Positions 7,194 through 15,919 of a stretch of 39,005 nucleotides of DNA are shown piece by piece; positions within the stretch are counted from its first letter, which is position 1, and each line of letters opens with the position of its first letter. The translations under genes and the position numbers were made by a program. This DNA comes from Candidatus Nomurabacteria bacterium. GTDB taxonomy: Bacteria; Patescibacteriota; Minisyncoccia; Phycocordibacterales; UBA9973. The stretch lies in assembly GCA_009695015.1 (NCBI GenBank), contig SIBT01000001.1, forward strand, positions 1 through 39,005. Direction: 5' to 3'. The notes beneath the pieces are model-generated. The model saw nothing but the letters and a program-made list of their open reading frames with translations. It did no database searches and was not told where the DNA came from.

Positions 7194-8012
7194 TTAAATC
7201 CCAAACATTCGCTTGGCATTTGCGATAATAGCAAGAGACACTTCTTTTTCCGATAAATTTTTAATTTCCGCAATTTTTTTCACAATTTCTTTTACATAAA
7301 TAGGCTCATTGCGCTTACCACGATAAGGAACGGGAGTTATGTATGGAGAATCTGTCTCGGACATAATCATATCAAGTGGTGTATTCCGTACAACCTCATC
7401 ATAATCATGAGTGAATGTGATAACTCCTGTAAAAGACAAAGTGAAGCCAAAATCCAAAAATGCTTTCGCCTCCTCCCATGTTCCAGCAAAGAAATGCACA
7501 TTACCCTTTACTTTCGCATGCTCTTTTAGAATTTTAATTGCATCTTCATAAGCATTTCTAATGTGCAACATGAGTGGCTTATTAAATTCATTTGCGAATT
7601 CTATCTGTTCTATAAAAGCTTCTTTCTGTTTTGAGATTGATTCGGATGTACATCTATAATAATCTAGACCACATTCTCCTATGCCGATTATTTTTTTATC
7701 TTTTAAAAGTTCTCGATAAGATTCTTTGTCGAAAATTTCTCCACGCGAGGTGAATTCTTTACCACCTTCACCCAACTCTTTCTCGTCATGATATGAAGCA
7801 CCAGTATGTATCGGATGCAGTCCTATAATCGCATAGACTCCTTCGGGATATTGATTCGCTATTTCTATTGCCTTTCTTGAAGTATCTATTTGTGTGCCGA
7901 CATTTATAACCCAAGTATTACCATCTAGTGCACGACGAATAACATCGTCTCGATCTGCATCAAAAGCTTTGAAATTTACGTGACTGTGTATGTCTATGTA
8001 TTTTGGAGTCAT
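7194..8012 (-). CDS. tatD: TatD family metal-dependent hydrolase/DNase
   Basis: TatD proteins are TIM-barrel metallohydrolases with 3'-5' exonuclease activity on DNA/RNA, linked to repair and turnover. The 272-aa protein has the family signatures: 'YIDIHSHVNF' (metal site H-x-H near the N-terminus), 'IIGIGECGLDYY' (catalytic Glu), 'PLMLHIRNA', 'VHFFAGTWEEA' and 'IMSETDSPYITP' (metal Asp). An inserted stretch of ~25 residues after 'GLHPIHTGA' (near 7740-7790) includes a weak AGGTG/CACCT inverted repeat and may be repeat-derived. AAGGA 8 nt before the ATG gives one of the few clear Shine-Dalgarno sites in the window. It lies between metG and rpsF. Confidence 0.93.
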   Translation of the reverse strand: MTPKYIDIHSHVNFKAFDADRDDVIRRALDGNTWVINVGTQIDTSRKAIEIANQYPEGVYAIIGLHPIHTGASYHDEKELGEGGKEFTSRGEIFDKESYRELLKDKKIIGIGECGLDYYRCTSESISKQKEAFIEQIEFANEFNKPLMLHIRNAYEDAIKILKEHAKVKGNVHFFAGTWEEAKAFLDFGFTLSFTGVITFTHDYDEVVRNTPLDMIMSETDSPYITPVPYRGKRNEPIYVKEIVKKIAEIKNLSEKEVSLAIIANAKRMFGI

Positions 8013-8023
8013 GATTTATTTCC

Positions 8024-8045
8024 TTCCTCTCTTTTGAGGAGAAAG
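8024..8045. repeat. Small palindrome before tatD
   Basis: TCCTC/GAGGA (8025-8029/8036-8040) with extra imperfect pairs forms a hairpin in the 47-nt gap between metG and tatD. Its - strand reading supplies the AGGAAGGA Shine-Dalgarno tract of tatD. It resembles the CCTCC...GGAGG palindromes at 797-893. Confidence 0.4.
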
Positions 8046-8059
8046 TTGGGGTTAAATTC

Positions 8060-9532
8060 CTAATCCTTTCGTAAAAACAAAGGCTTCTCTGGAGCTCTGT
8101 TTTCTTTGATTAATTTTTTTATCTCTAATGAAGTTTCAGGTAAAATAGAAATCAACATTCGTCTTATAGAATTTAGCTTAATCACCAAATCAGTTATAAT
8201 TTTTCTCCCAGCTTCTTTATCTTTTTTTATAAGTTTAAACGGCTCTGTTTCTTGAATAATCTGGTCTAATTGTCCAATTTGTAGCCAGATGTAATCACAA
8301 GCTTTTTTTATTTCAAAATTATTAAGAAATTCAAAATAAGTTTCCATATTTTCCCGTTCTGGAATAGTAACTGGTACACTTAAATTATCTTGTGACATTT
8401 TCATAATCCTACTCACTAAATTCCCCAACCCATTCGCCAAATTTGCATTATACGCCTCTTTAAAACGCTCCATCGTAAACGGACTATCTTCAAATGAAGA
8501 AATTTCTCGCAGAAGAAAATAACGTAGAGCATCTGTGCCATACTGAGATACAATATCATTCGGATTTACTACATTCCCGAGAGATTTAGACATTTTTATT
8601 CCACCCTCGCGTGTTATAAAACCATGGTAGATGATTTTATTAGTCGTCGGCATACCAGCAGACATGAGCATGCCTTGCCACATGACTGATTGAAATTTAA
8701 CCATATCTTTACCAGCGATTTGGACCGTGTCTCCCTCTTGCCAAAATTTTTCAAAAAGATTTTCGCCATCTCCCTTCGGGAGATGGCTGGGTTGAGGGTT
8801 CGGCCACCCTAAAGTCGAAATATAATTTATAAAAGCACCGAACCAAACATACATAACCTGTGTATCATCCCCTGGTATTGGCACCCCCCAAGAAAAACGT
8901 TTTTTGTCGCGAGAAATTGAAAAATCTTCCATGCCATCTTTCACAAAATCAATAGCTTCTTTTCTTCTCCACTCTGGAAATATAACCTCTTCATCTGAGA
9001 GATATTCTAAAAGCTGTTTTTTATAGTTACTCAATCTAAAAAAATAATTTTCTTCCTCAACCATCTCAGGTTTCAAAGTTGGATGAAGAGAACACAACCC
9101 CTCTATCAAATCCTTCTCTGTAATGAATCTCTCACATCCAACACAATAAAATCCTCTATATATCTTTTTGTAGATATCCCCTTTTTTATCACACAAAATC
9201 CAAAATTCCTGACACGCCCTCACGTGTTCCTTACTTGTTGTCCTAATAAAATTATTATACGAAAGGTTTAGTGTGTTCTTAAGCTCCAAAAACTTTTGCG
9301 CATAATAATCCACATATTCTATTATATTTTTACCTTCCCTCTCACTCGCTTCCAAAATCTTTTGACCATATTCATCCGTGCCAGTGCTAAAAAAAACATC
9401 TTTGCCTATCAGACGCTGGTACCGCGCAATCGCATCTGCTTGCACTAATTCTAATGCAAAACCAATATGAGGATCCGCATTTATGTAAGGAATCGTAGTT
9501 GTAATGTAAAAAGACTTTTTTTCTTTACTCAT
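8060..9532 (-). CDS. metG: Methionyl-tRNA synthetase
   Basis: MetRS charges tRNA-Met for initiation and elongation. The 490-aa class I enzyme has the Rossmann start 'TTTIPYINADPHIGFALEL', a zinc knuckle with 'YCVGCERF' and 'LCSLH', 'ISRDKKRFSWGVPIPGDD', 'VQIAGKDMVKF' and the KMSKS loop 'GGIKMSKSLGN'. The first signature is HIGF (residues 22-25) where most have HIGH/HLGH. The protein ends after the anticodon-binding helical domain and lacks the C-terminal EMAP-like tRNA-binding domain. A palindrome (8766-8788) is read in frame as a Pro/Gly-rich loop insertion after 'LGWP'. It is 13 nt downstream of the permease gene and probably cotranscribed. Confidence 0.96.
   Translation of the reverse strand: MSKEKKSFYITTTIPYINADPHIGFALELVQADAIARYQRLIGKDVFFSTGTDEYGQKILEASEREGKNIIEYVDYYAQKFLELKNTLNLSYNNFIRTTSKEHVRACQEFWILCDKKGDIYKKIYRGFYCVGCERFITEKDLIEGLCSLHPTLKPEMVEEENYFFRLSNYKKQLLEYLSDEEVIFPEWRRKEAIDFVKDGMEDFSISRDKKRFSWGVPIPGDDTQVMYVWFGAFINYISTLGWPNPQPSHLPKGDGENLFEKFWQEGDTVQIAGKDMVKFQSVMWQGMLMSAGMPTTNKIIYHGFITREGGIKMSKSLGNVVNPNDIVSQYGTDALRYFLLREISSFEDSPFTMERFKEAYNANLANGLGNLVSRIMKMSQDNLSVPVTIPERENMETYFEFLNNFEIKKACDYIWLQIGQLDQIIQETEPFKLIKKDKEAGRKIITDLVIKLNSIRRMLISILPETSLEIKKLIKENRAPEKPLFLRKD
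8766..8788. repeat. Palindrome in frame inside metG
   Basis: GCCATCTCCC (8766-8775) and GGGAGATGGC (8779-8788) are perfectly complementary around TTC. Read on the - strand it encodes part of a loop, 'PSHLPKGDGE', that standard MetRS lacks. The gene stays open through it. Confidence 0.7.
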
Positions 9533-9545
9533 TATTATTTATCAA

Positions 9546-10619
9546 TTACTTATTACCAATTCGGGTTAAGGTTTTATTTTTTTCAAAATCGCTCAAACAT
9601 TCCATTACAACAACAGCTATCGGAATAGAAAGAATTGACCCCCAAACTCCACCCAACTCAAAACCAATCAAGACAGAAAGAATTATGACAATCGGTGAAA
9701 GACCCACGATACTTTTTATAAGAAGAGGGGTAAATAGAAAAACTTCAAATTGATGAATTATAAGGTAAGCTCCAGCAACCATTAGTGAATCAGATAATCC
9801 TCCAGAAAGATAAGAAACGGAAACAGCTGGAATAAGAGCAATCAAAGTGCCATAAGGAATAAGTCCCATTATTCCGGCAAGGATAGCAAAAAGAAGCGCA
9901 TATTGAATTCCTATAAGAGAAAGCACGAGATAAACTAAAACAGAATCAATAAGACCCAGAACAAGCTGTCCTTTGATCCAAAGAGCAATTTTACGACTCG
10001 AACGTTCCCATAAATTTATTATATAATTTTCGTACTGAATAGGTAAAATAATCCTTAAGAAATTTTCTATTCCTCTTTCTTGAACTGAAAGATAAAAAGA
10101 AATAATTATGATCAATACCACATTAAAAATGCTTCCGAAAGCAATAGAGAGAGTTTGAAAAAATCCTCCGGAAAGATTTAAAATAAAAGCCTTGGACACG
10201 GAGAAAAGTTCGGGAAGTGAAAAATCGCCCGAAAGAGAAGCGACGATATCTTTTGCTCCAGAAAATGCTTCATTTTGGAAATAATTAAAAAAGGAAATAT
10301 TTGGAATATAAGTCGAAATAAAAGTGGAAAAATTATAAATTTCAGTTATTAAAAGCGGAGCAAAAAGATAAAATAATCCAGCTAGAGTGAGGAGAGATAC
10401 ACTATATAAAATTACAGAACCAAAAACCCTATTAATTCCTATTTTTTTAAAGTAAGGAATAGATGATTCCACAAAAGTGGCTATCACAATTGAAGACACG
10501 ACCACTAAAATTAAATCCCGTAAAAACCAAAACAAAAAGACGCAAAGAATAACGAGAACTGCTCGAACCATCGTGCCAGTTGTTATCGAAATAGAAGTAA
10601 AAGGGTTACTTTCAGACAT
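9546..10619 (-). CDS. AI-2E family (PerM-like) membrane transporter
   Basis: The AI-2E exporter-like superfamily comprises polytopic permeases that include TqsA-type autoinducer exporters and PerM-type putative channels. The substrate cannot be read from sequence. The ~357-aa protein has about eight hydrophobic segments: an N-terminal pair, a central amphipathic region ('IENFLRIILP...ENYIINLWERSSRKIALWIKGQLVLGLID', the family hallmark) and four C-terminal helices with 'LIPYGTLIALIPA' and a final 'GFELGGVWGSILSIPIAVV'. The ATG at 10619 was preferred to one at 10652, because TG-T-TATTAT ends exactly 6 bp before it, as at many other genes here. It follows the M16 peptidase by a short gap and precedes metG. 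Confidence 0.85.
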   Translation of the reverse strand: MSESNPFTSISITTGTMVRAVLVILCVFLFWFLRDLILVVVSSIVIATFVESSIPYFKKIGINRVFGSVILYSVSLLTLAGLFYLFAPLLITEIYNFSTFISTYIPNISFFNYFQNEAFSGAKDIVASLSGDFSLPELFSVSKAFILNLSGGFFQTLSIAFGSIFNVVLIIIISFYLSVQERGIENFLRIILPIQYENYIINLWERSSRKIALWIKGQLVLGLIDSVLVYLVLSLIGIQYALLFAILAGIMGLIPYGTLIALIPAVSVSYLSGGLSDSLMVAGAYLIIHQFEVFLFTPLLIKSIVGLSPIVIILSVLIGFELGGVWGSILSIPIAVVVMECLSDFEKNKTLTRIGNK

Positions 10620-10625
10620 AGAAAT

Positions 10626-10634
10626 ATAATAACA
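10626..10634 (-). promoter_or_regulatory. Extended -10 before the permease gene
   Basis: TG-T-TATTAT (10634-10626) ends 6 bp before the ATG at 10619 and would give a leaderless mRNA inside the presumed glyS-M16-permease run. Confidence 0.45.
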
Positions 10635-10658
10635 CAGAAAGATATAAGACAAAAGTAT

Positions 10659-11927
10659 CTAGAATTTGAGTATTTTCAAAAATCTATTCTTGTCCTTAAA
10701 CGGCCCAATAAAGGCTAAGTTAAGTTTCTGATTTGTGAAAATATCTTTTGCTAAAGCTTGAATTTGACTGGCTGTAACCTTACGTATTTCTTTGGCTTTT
10801 TCTTCTACTTCACAAATTTCCCTTTTCAAGAGTTCTTGTCCACCATGAAAATTTGCGATGTCATCACTCGACTCGAGAGATAACTTCATATTTCCGATTA
10901 AACACTCTTTTACTTTATTCAATTCTTCTTCCGAAACTTTAGAATCTTTTAATTTGCGACATTCTTCTAATACTGCTTCTAATACTTCATCGATTCTTTT
11001 ATTATCTACTCCCGCCGAAATCTGAAAAACTCCATGATCAGTATAAGGGTCATTGTACGCACGCACATAATATCCGACACCCATCTCTTCACGAAGTTTC
11101 ACAAAAAGCCTTGAGCTCATTCCCCCGCCGAGCACTCCACCTAAAACAGATAGGATCGCATTTTTCTTGTTGAATAAATCATACGTACGTACACCCAAAA
11201 CGAAATGCGTCTGATCTGTTTTTTTAAAATTAACTAATACTTGTGGATTATCTTGTGTATCTTTTACTTTTGTTTTACTCCCTTTCTTACCACTCGAAAC
11301 CGTGCTGAAAATTTTATTTACTTCTTTTAAAACTTCTGCTTCTGTTATTTGTCCAGCCACTACCAAGACAGTCGCTTCAGGCAGATAATGTTTGTTTTTA
11401 TATTCTACAAAATCATCCCTCTTCATTCTTAAAATATTTTTCTTCTCTCCGGCGATGTTCCACCCTGCCGGCTGATCTCCATAAAGTAATTTCATAAATA
11501 AATCTTGCACATGCCTCTGTGGCATATCTTCATACATATTTATCTCCTCGATGATCACACCTTTTTCTTTTTGCATTTCAGCATCAGGAAAAGTCGAATT
11601 TAAATAAATGTCAGACACAATATCTAGAATTTTTTTGAAATGTCGAGCATCAGACTTGGCATAATATCCTGTGTATTCCTGCGCCGTAAAAGCATTATAT
11701 TGACTACCAAGAGCGTCTAATTCCTTTGAAATATCAACAGCTTTTGGCCGCTTGAAAGTACCCTTGAAACACATATGCTCTAAAAAATGTGAAATTCCAT
11801 TCACTTTTTTTTCTTCATATTTAGACCCGGCTTCCACTAAGACTAAAACCGTAACCGTCGGATTATCTTTCATCGGTATTGTGATAACGCGCAAGCCATT
11901 CTTTAAAACTTTTTTTGTGAATTTCAT
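10659..11927 (-). CDS. M16 family zinc metallopeptidase (pitrilysin/MPP-like)
   Basis: M16 peptidases are clamp-shaped zinc enzymes that degrade or process peptides. The 422-aa protein has the inverted zinc motif HFLEH (residues 47-51) with the third ligand in 'VIIEEINMYEDMP' (~E127/E128), so the N-terminal half looks catalytically complete. The C-terminal half holds 'GGGMSSRLFVKLREEMGVGYYVRAY', the R/Y substrate-clamp motif of the inactive partner domain. Length fits the two-domain bacterial M16B (PqqL/YmxG-like) type. No signal peptide is seen, so a cytoplasmic role is likely. It sits 7 nt after glyS and is followed by the permease. Confidence 0.92.
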   Translation of the reverse strand: MKFTKKVLKNGLRVITIPMKDNPTVTVLVLVEAGSKYEEKKVNGISHFLEHMCFKGTFKRPKAVDISKELDALGSQYNAFTAQEYTGYYAKSDARHFKKILDIVSDIYLNSTFPDAEMQKEKGVIIEEINMYEDMPQRHVQDLFMKLLYGDQPAGWNIAGEKKNILRMKRDDFVEYKNKHYLPEATVLVVAGQITEAEVLKEVNKIFSTVSSGKKGSKTKVKDTQDNPQVLVNFKKTDQTHFVLGVRTYDLFNKKNAILSVLGGVLGGGMSSRLFVKLREEMGVGYYVRAYNDPYTDHGVFQISAGVDNKRIDEVLEAVLEECRKLKDSKVSEEELNKVKECLIGNMKLSLESSDDIANFHGGQELLKREICEVEEKAKEIRKVTASQIQALAKDIFTNQKLNLAFIGPFKDKNRFLKILKF

Positions 11928-11934
11928 TTATCTA

Positions 11935-13245
11935 CTAAATCTTTTCTTTTATATAATTTTGTAACTCGGAAACTTTCACCCTCTCCTGTTTGCCTGTATC
12001 TCTATCCCGCACAGTCACTGTGTCGTCTTTCAATGTATCAAAATCAACCACAATACAAAATGGTGTGCCGATTTCATCTTGTTTGCGGTAACGCTTGCCA
12101 ATGTTACCATTGTCGTCCCAAGCGACACGGCCAAATTCTGCTTTGAGAGGTGCATAGACTTTTGTATTAGCATATTCTACAAGTTCTGGTTTGTTTTTAA
12201 GAAGTGGAGACACCGCGCAAATAACTGGGGCAATACTTGGTTTAAATTTTAAATACGAACGGATTTCCCCATCTTTTTCGTCCTCCACATAAACAGAAAG
12301 AAGCAATGCAAGCACGGCTCGATCAACGCCAAAAGTGGGTTCTATGACATGAGGAACTATTTTTTCTTTCTCTTCTTCATCTACATATTCAAGCTTATGA
12401 TTCTTTAAATCAGAATCAGTCCTGTAGGCGAGACCAAAGAGTTCTTTCTTGCCGAAAGGATAATCAAATTCGAAATCAATAGTACGTTTGGAATAGTGTG
12501 CTCTATCAGAAGGAGCTACTTCGAGCTCATGAACTTTTGCCATATCGATCCCCACTTCTTCCATCCAATTTAACATCTCACCTTTCCAATACTCAAAATA
12601 TTTCTCCCAATCCTCACTTCTGATAAAATATTCAATCTCCATCTGTTCAAATTCACGAACACGAAAAATAAAATCTCTAGGTGTAATCTCATTTCTGAAT
12701 GCTTTACCGATCTGCGCCATACCAAAAGGTAGTCGTGGATGAAACGCGTCGACAGTATTTTTGAAATTTACAAACATACCTTGAGCTGTTTCTGGACGCA
12801 AATATGATGTAGCGCTTGAGTCTTCTGAAGCGCCGACTTTGGTCGCAAACATCATGTTGAATTGTTTCAGATCACCTAATTTACCATCACATTCAACACA
12901 TTTTTTCTTATCTTCGATCTGATCCGCGCGAAATCGCCTTTTACATTTTTCACATTCAACCACCGGATCCGCAAACCCTGCCACGTGTCCGGACGCTTGC
13001 CAAACCTCCTGACGCATCAAAATAGCCGCATCAATGCCATACATATCTTTCCTTGAATCTACAAATTTCTTCCACCAATTTTGTTTAATGTTGTTTTTTA
13101 AGGCGACACCAAAATGTCCCCAATCATACGTACCGCCGAGTCCACCGTAAATCTCCGAACCCGGGAAAACAAACCCACGCCGTTTACACAACGAAACAAT
13201 TTTTTCCATCAAATCATTGTCTTTTTTTTTATTTATATCTCTCAT
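11935..13245 (-). CDS. glyS: Glycyl-tRNA synthetase (alpha2 type, class II)
   Basis: It charges tRNA-Gly as a single-chain homodimeric enzyme, unlike the alpha2beta2 GlyQ/GlyS form. The 436-aa protein carries the family signature 'GFVFPGSEIYGGLGGTYDWGHFG' region near residues 24-46. It has a zinc site with Cys98, Cys101, Cys116 and Cys119, motif 2 'GKAFRNEITPRDFIFRVREFEQMEIEYF' with its arginines, and motif 3 'VIEPTFGVDRAVLALL'. The C-terminal anticodon domain ('APVICAVSPLL') is present. It begins 2 nt after the stop of the 649-aa surface protein, so the two are likely translationally linked. No T-box was found before it. Confidence 0.95.
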   Translation of the reverse strand: MRDINKKKDNDLMEKIVSLCKRRGFVFPGSEIYGGLGGTYDWGHFGVALKNNIKQNWWKKFVDSRKDMYGIDAAILMRQEVWQASGHVAGFADPVVECEKCKRRFRADQIEDKKKCVECDGKLGDLKQFNMMFATKVGASEDSSATSYLRPETAQGMFVNFKNTVDAFHPRLPFGMAQIGKAFRNEITPRDFIFRVREFEQMEIEYFIRSEDWEKYFEYWKGEMLNWMEEVGIDMAKVHELEVAPSDRAHYSKRTIDFEFDYPFGKKELFGLAYRTDSDLKNHKLEYVDEEEKEKIVPHVIEPTFGVDRAVLALLLSVYVEDEKDGEIRSYLKFKPSIAPVICAVSPLLKNKPELVEYANTKVYAPLKAEFGRVAWDDNGNIGKRYRKQDEIGTPFCIVVDFDTLKDDTVTVRDRDTGKQERVKVSELQNYIKEKI

Positions 13246-13247
13246 AA

Positions 13248-15197
13248 TTATTCAACTACTGTACCCCCACCTGTAGGAAATTGCGGATCATTGTCGAGCT
13301 CGGTGCGAAACGATGTTTTGCTCACCCTCACATCCACCTTAGCAAAATCATCGTATCCAGTCAAAATCGCATCGTTTACAATAATCGGCGTAGTGCGAAT
13401 TTGAGAAAGTGAAGGAGTAAATGCAACTTGAAAAGAAACACTGCGGTCAGACCCACTGATACCAGTACCCCTTGAAATTCGACCCACCTTCCAGATTATT
13501 TCTTTATTCGAAGGATTGTAGGTTAAATCTTCATCGGAAGGCGAAACAGTGCCTTTAAATTTCATCCATGAGGGAAGAGAAGAATGAACGACACCCTTGG
13601 AAATATTATTGGCTGTATTAGAAAGAGACCAGACTATTGTATAAGAAGTTTCGTTTCCAACTTTTGGAGGAATAGGACCAGTATTAGTAAAAGGTCCAGA
13701 ATAATAAAGCGCCTTGCTTGTGAACCCAACATCAGAAACAATTCGTACAATTCCAGAGTCAGAATTATTTAAATTCGTAGTTGCATAGCCAGCCACTAAC
13801 TGCTTGCCGGAAATAGAAATGTTTATATTAATAGAAGGGTCCGGAAGTATTCCGTCAGTAGCAGAAAATAAAGAAAGTGAAGAAACAGAAAAATTTACAG
13901 ACCCAGAATCACCCGGATTCACTTCACTAAATCCATTTTGAGAATTTTTGTCCCAAGTTATGGTATCAGTAATAGAATTATAAAAACCCCGGTTGGCATT
14001 TATTGTTTTACGATCAACTGCATTTCCGGAAATTTTAGCTCGGATCTCTAAATCATTTACTTTTGCATCTAAATTATTTATCCACCTAATTTCGCCCTGG
14101 ATTGGAGTCTTTGCATTTGTAGTATATTCTCTCTGGTAGATGCCATTTACAAAAAACTTTGCTTCAATAAAAGGTTTTTTTATTAAAGTAGTATGTGATA
14201 AAGAATTAAAAACTACATCAATCATAGACTTATCACCGCTCGACTGTGAGCCACTTGATATGTGAAAAGTTTTTTCTTCTCCATCAACAACATCAAACAT
14301 TTTACCAGTTATCGAAATATTACGTTCTGCTCCCGGAGGAAAATCACCTAAACTCCAAATATTGTTCCCTAGTGATGGAGCTGGAATAGAAGATCTAAAT
14401 TGAAAACCAACCGGATAATTAAGCTTGAGGAGTATTTTTGAGACTGATTTGGTAGCATTTAGCGTAGCTTTTATATTAAGAGTAATCTCTTGATTTGGAC
14501 TTATTTCAATAGGAGCATCAACAGAAAGATTTAATGGTGTAGAGCTTATGGTTACATCGTAGTTCTTTTCTTTAATAAAAATACCGTTCGATCCTTCTAC
14601 CCGATACTGAAGAGAAATTTTTATAGAACGCACGGACCCCTGCTCACCAAAAAGCACCACTTTTAGATTCTCATTGCGTACAGCTCCAGCAGGAATTGTA
14701 CCTAAAGACTCCCGAAATCTCTCCGTTCCAACTGAACCACCTATTCCCGAATTCAAAGAACTCTTTGGATATTCCATGACAAGATCAACCAAATCGAGCG
14801 CTGAACTATTTTTATTTGTAATTCCGACGATGAGCGAAAGCTCTTCCCCACCAGCAGTGAAATTATTTCCCATAATAGATATATCAATATTATCATTCGA
14901 TACAGTATTACCACCAACAAAGAACACATAAGAACCATACAAGAGCGTCAAAATAAAAAAACCTAAGGAAAAGATGAAGAAATTCTTAAAAATAGAGGTT
15001 CTCATAGAAAATTTTTCTCGATAATGGATAGAATCAATTCCAGCTTTATTTCCATTTTCCCAAACATCTGGTATATCATTTCTACTGAAACGTGTAAATC
15101 TATCTCGGTGTTCTACCTTTGGCTGGTAATTTTTACTAAAAAGTTTACCTTTAAGTTCTTCTATTCTATTGAGCTTATCTCGATCATTTAGTGACAT
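13248..15197 (-). CDS. Membrane-anchored surface protein with repeated Ig-like/DUF11-like domains
   Basis: The function is not known. The 649-aa protein has an N-terminal cytoplasmic tail of ~70 basic/acidic residues and one membrane segment (~72-93, 'NFFIFSLGFFILTLLYGSYVFF'). About 550 outside residues follow, rich in Ser, Asn, Thr and beta-strand patterns. Several units resemble bacterial Ig-like or DUF11 repeats: 'GEELSLIVGITNKNSSALDLVDLVMEYP', 'EITLNIKATLNATKS.SKILLKLNYP', 'ETSYTIVWSLSNTANNISKGVVHSSLPSWMKFKG'. This suggests a rod-like envelope protein with a type II topology. TATAAT ends 6 bp before the ATG. It lies directly upstream of glyS, an odd partner, and the order recO-surface protein-glyS may just reflect dense packing. 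Confidence 0.65.
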   Translation of the reverse strand: MSLNDRDKLNRIEELKGKLFSKNYQPKVEHRDRFTRFSRNDIPDVWENGNKAGIDSIHYREKFSMRTSIFKNFFIFSLGFFILTLLYGSYVFFVGGNTVSNDNIDISIMGNNFTAGGEELSLIVGITNKNSSALDLVDLVMEYPKSSLNSGIGGSVGTERFRESLGTIPAGAVRNENLKVVLFGEQGSVRSIKISLQYRVEGSNGIFIKEKNYDVTISSTPLNLSVDAPIEISPNQEITLNIKATLNATKSVSKILLKLNYPVGFQFRSSIPAPSLGNNIWSLGDFPPGAERNISITGKMFDVVDGEEKTFHISSGSQSSGDKSMIDVVFNSLSHTTLIKKPFIEAKFFVNGIYQREYTTNAKTPIQGEIRWINNLDAKVNDLEIRAKISGNAVDRKTINANRGFYNSITDTITWDKNSQNGFSEVNPGDSGSVNFSVSSLSLFSATDGILPDPSININISISGKQLVAGYATTNLNNSDSGIVRIVSDVGFTSKALYYSGPFTNTGPIPPKVGNETSYTIVWSLSNTANNISKGVVHSSLPSWMKFKGTVSPSDEDLTYNPSNKEIIWKVGRISRGTGISGSDRSVSFQVAFTPSLSQIRTTPIIVNDAILTGYDDFAKVDVRVSKTSFRTELDNDPQFPTGGGTVVE

Positions 15198-15203
15198 TTC
15201 ATG

Positions 15204-15209
15204 ATTATA
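15204..15209 (-). promoter_or_regulatory. -10 of the surface-protein gene
   Basis: TATAAT (15209-15204) ends exactly 6 bp before the ATG at 15197; a leaderless transcript is predicted. It lies in the 30-bp gap after recO. Confidence 0.5.
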
Positions 15210-15227
15210 CTACTTTTTTGTATTATT

Positions 15228-15809
15228 TTACAGATGCGTCTCTTTTAGAGCTTTGTTTATTTGACGCAATACATGAGTTTTAGATTCTAAGACTTTGAAT
15301 ATTAAATCTTCCTCAAATGGAGATCTAATAAGATTTTTTAGGACAGCGCTTTCTCCAATATATCCTAAATTGTTTAAGATGCGCAAAACGATGATCATTT
15401 CGATGTTGCGTACATTTTCTTTTGCTTTATTTTTTTCTAAAATAGTTAAAACATCGAGTAGATCGACAAACAAAGCTTCATTTGGTTCGACACCAGCCAG
15501 TAATCGTTTCAACAAACGCGCAATATTTGCAAAAACTTTAAAAGTTTCTGGTTGTCTCGTAATCTGCTCCAACATATTTGTCTTTGAGGCATTCGTCACC
15601 CGAAAAATATTTTTACCTTGAACTAAATCAATTTTTAAATATGAAAAATCTTGCAAGACGTAGCGAAGCTTGGAAGATATTTTGCGCACCCCTTGGGCAG
15701 TAGCGGTGATCATCCCTAAGTCGCGAGTAAAAATGTAGTAATATTTTCCAGCTTCTCCAGAATTGCGACTGCCTAATATTATTCCTTCTGTGTGATAAAT
15801 GTGGTGCAT
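15228..15809 (-). CDS. recO: DNA repair protein RecO
   Basis: RecO displaces SSB and loads RecA onto single-stranded gaps with RecR. The 193-aa protein has the N-terminal OB fold of the family ('YHTEGIILGSRNSGEAGKYYYIFTRDLGMITATAQGVRKISSKLRYVLQDFSYLKIDLVQGK'), including the typical G-E-x-x-K/R and 'a.GvRk..Skl'. The helical domain follows ('LLKRLLAGVEPNEALFVDLLDVL'). It is short next to the usual 230-250 aa: the zinc-finger cysteines found in many RecO proteins are missing and the C-terminus is trimmed. An extended -10 (TGATAAAAT) sits within a TTGTGAT/ATCACAA inverted repeat 14 bp before the ATG, so it may be separately regulated. Confidence 0.88.
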   Translation of the reverse strand: MHHIYHTEGIILGSRNSGEAGKYYYIFTRDLGMITATAQGVRKISSKLRYVLQDFSYLKIDLVQGKNIFRVTNASKTNMLEQITRQPETFKVFANIARLLKRLLAGVEPNEALFVDLLDVLTILEKNKAKENVRNIEMIIVLRILNNLGYIGESAVLKNLIRSPFEEDLIFKVLESKTHVLRQINKALKETHL

Positions 15810-15835
15810 TTGTGATTATCTCTATTTTATCACAA
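15810..15835 (-). promoter_or_regulatory. recO promoter with flanking inverted repeat
   Basis: Extended -10 TG-A-TAAAAT lies at 15832-15824. The 7-bp repeats TTGTGAT (15810-15816) and ATCACAA (15829-15835) flank and overlap it, with a 12-bp spacer, in the manner of an operator. No regulator can be named. Confidence 0.45.
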
Positions 15836-15866
15836 AATCTTTCAAGCTTAAAATTATTAGCTGGAG

Positions 15867-15917
15867 CTAGGGCATAATTTTGTATTCTTTATAAATTTCT
15901 GAAATTTTCTTGCTCAT
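15867..15917 (-). pseudogene. Remnant of an HD-domain-type gene start
   Basis: Directly after ileS (ATG 3 nt behind its stop) a 16-codon frame reads 'MSKKISEIYKEYKIMP' and ends at TAG. Reading on past the stop gives 'LQL'. From memory this resembles the N-terminus of HD-domain proteins of this lineage ('...YKIMP.LQLHQLRVAA'), but nothing recognisable follows. I take it as a decayed gene start; it could also be a chance micro-ORF. Confidence 0.35.
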
Positions 15918-15919
15918 AC

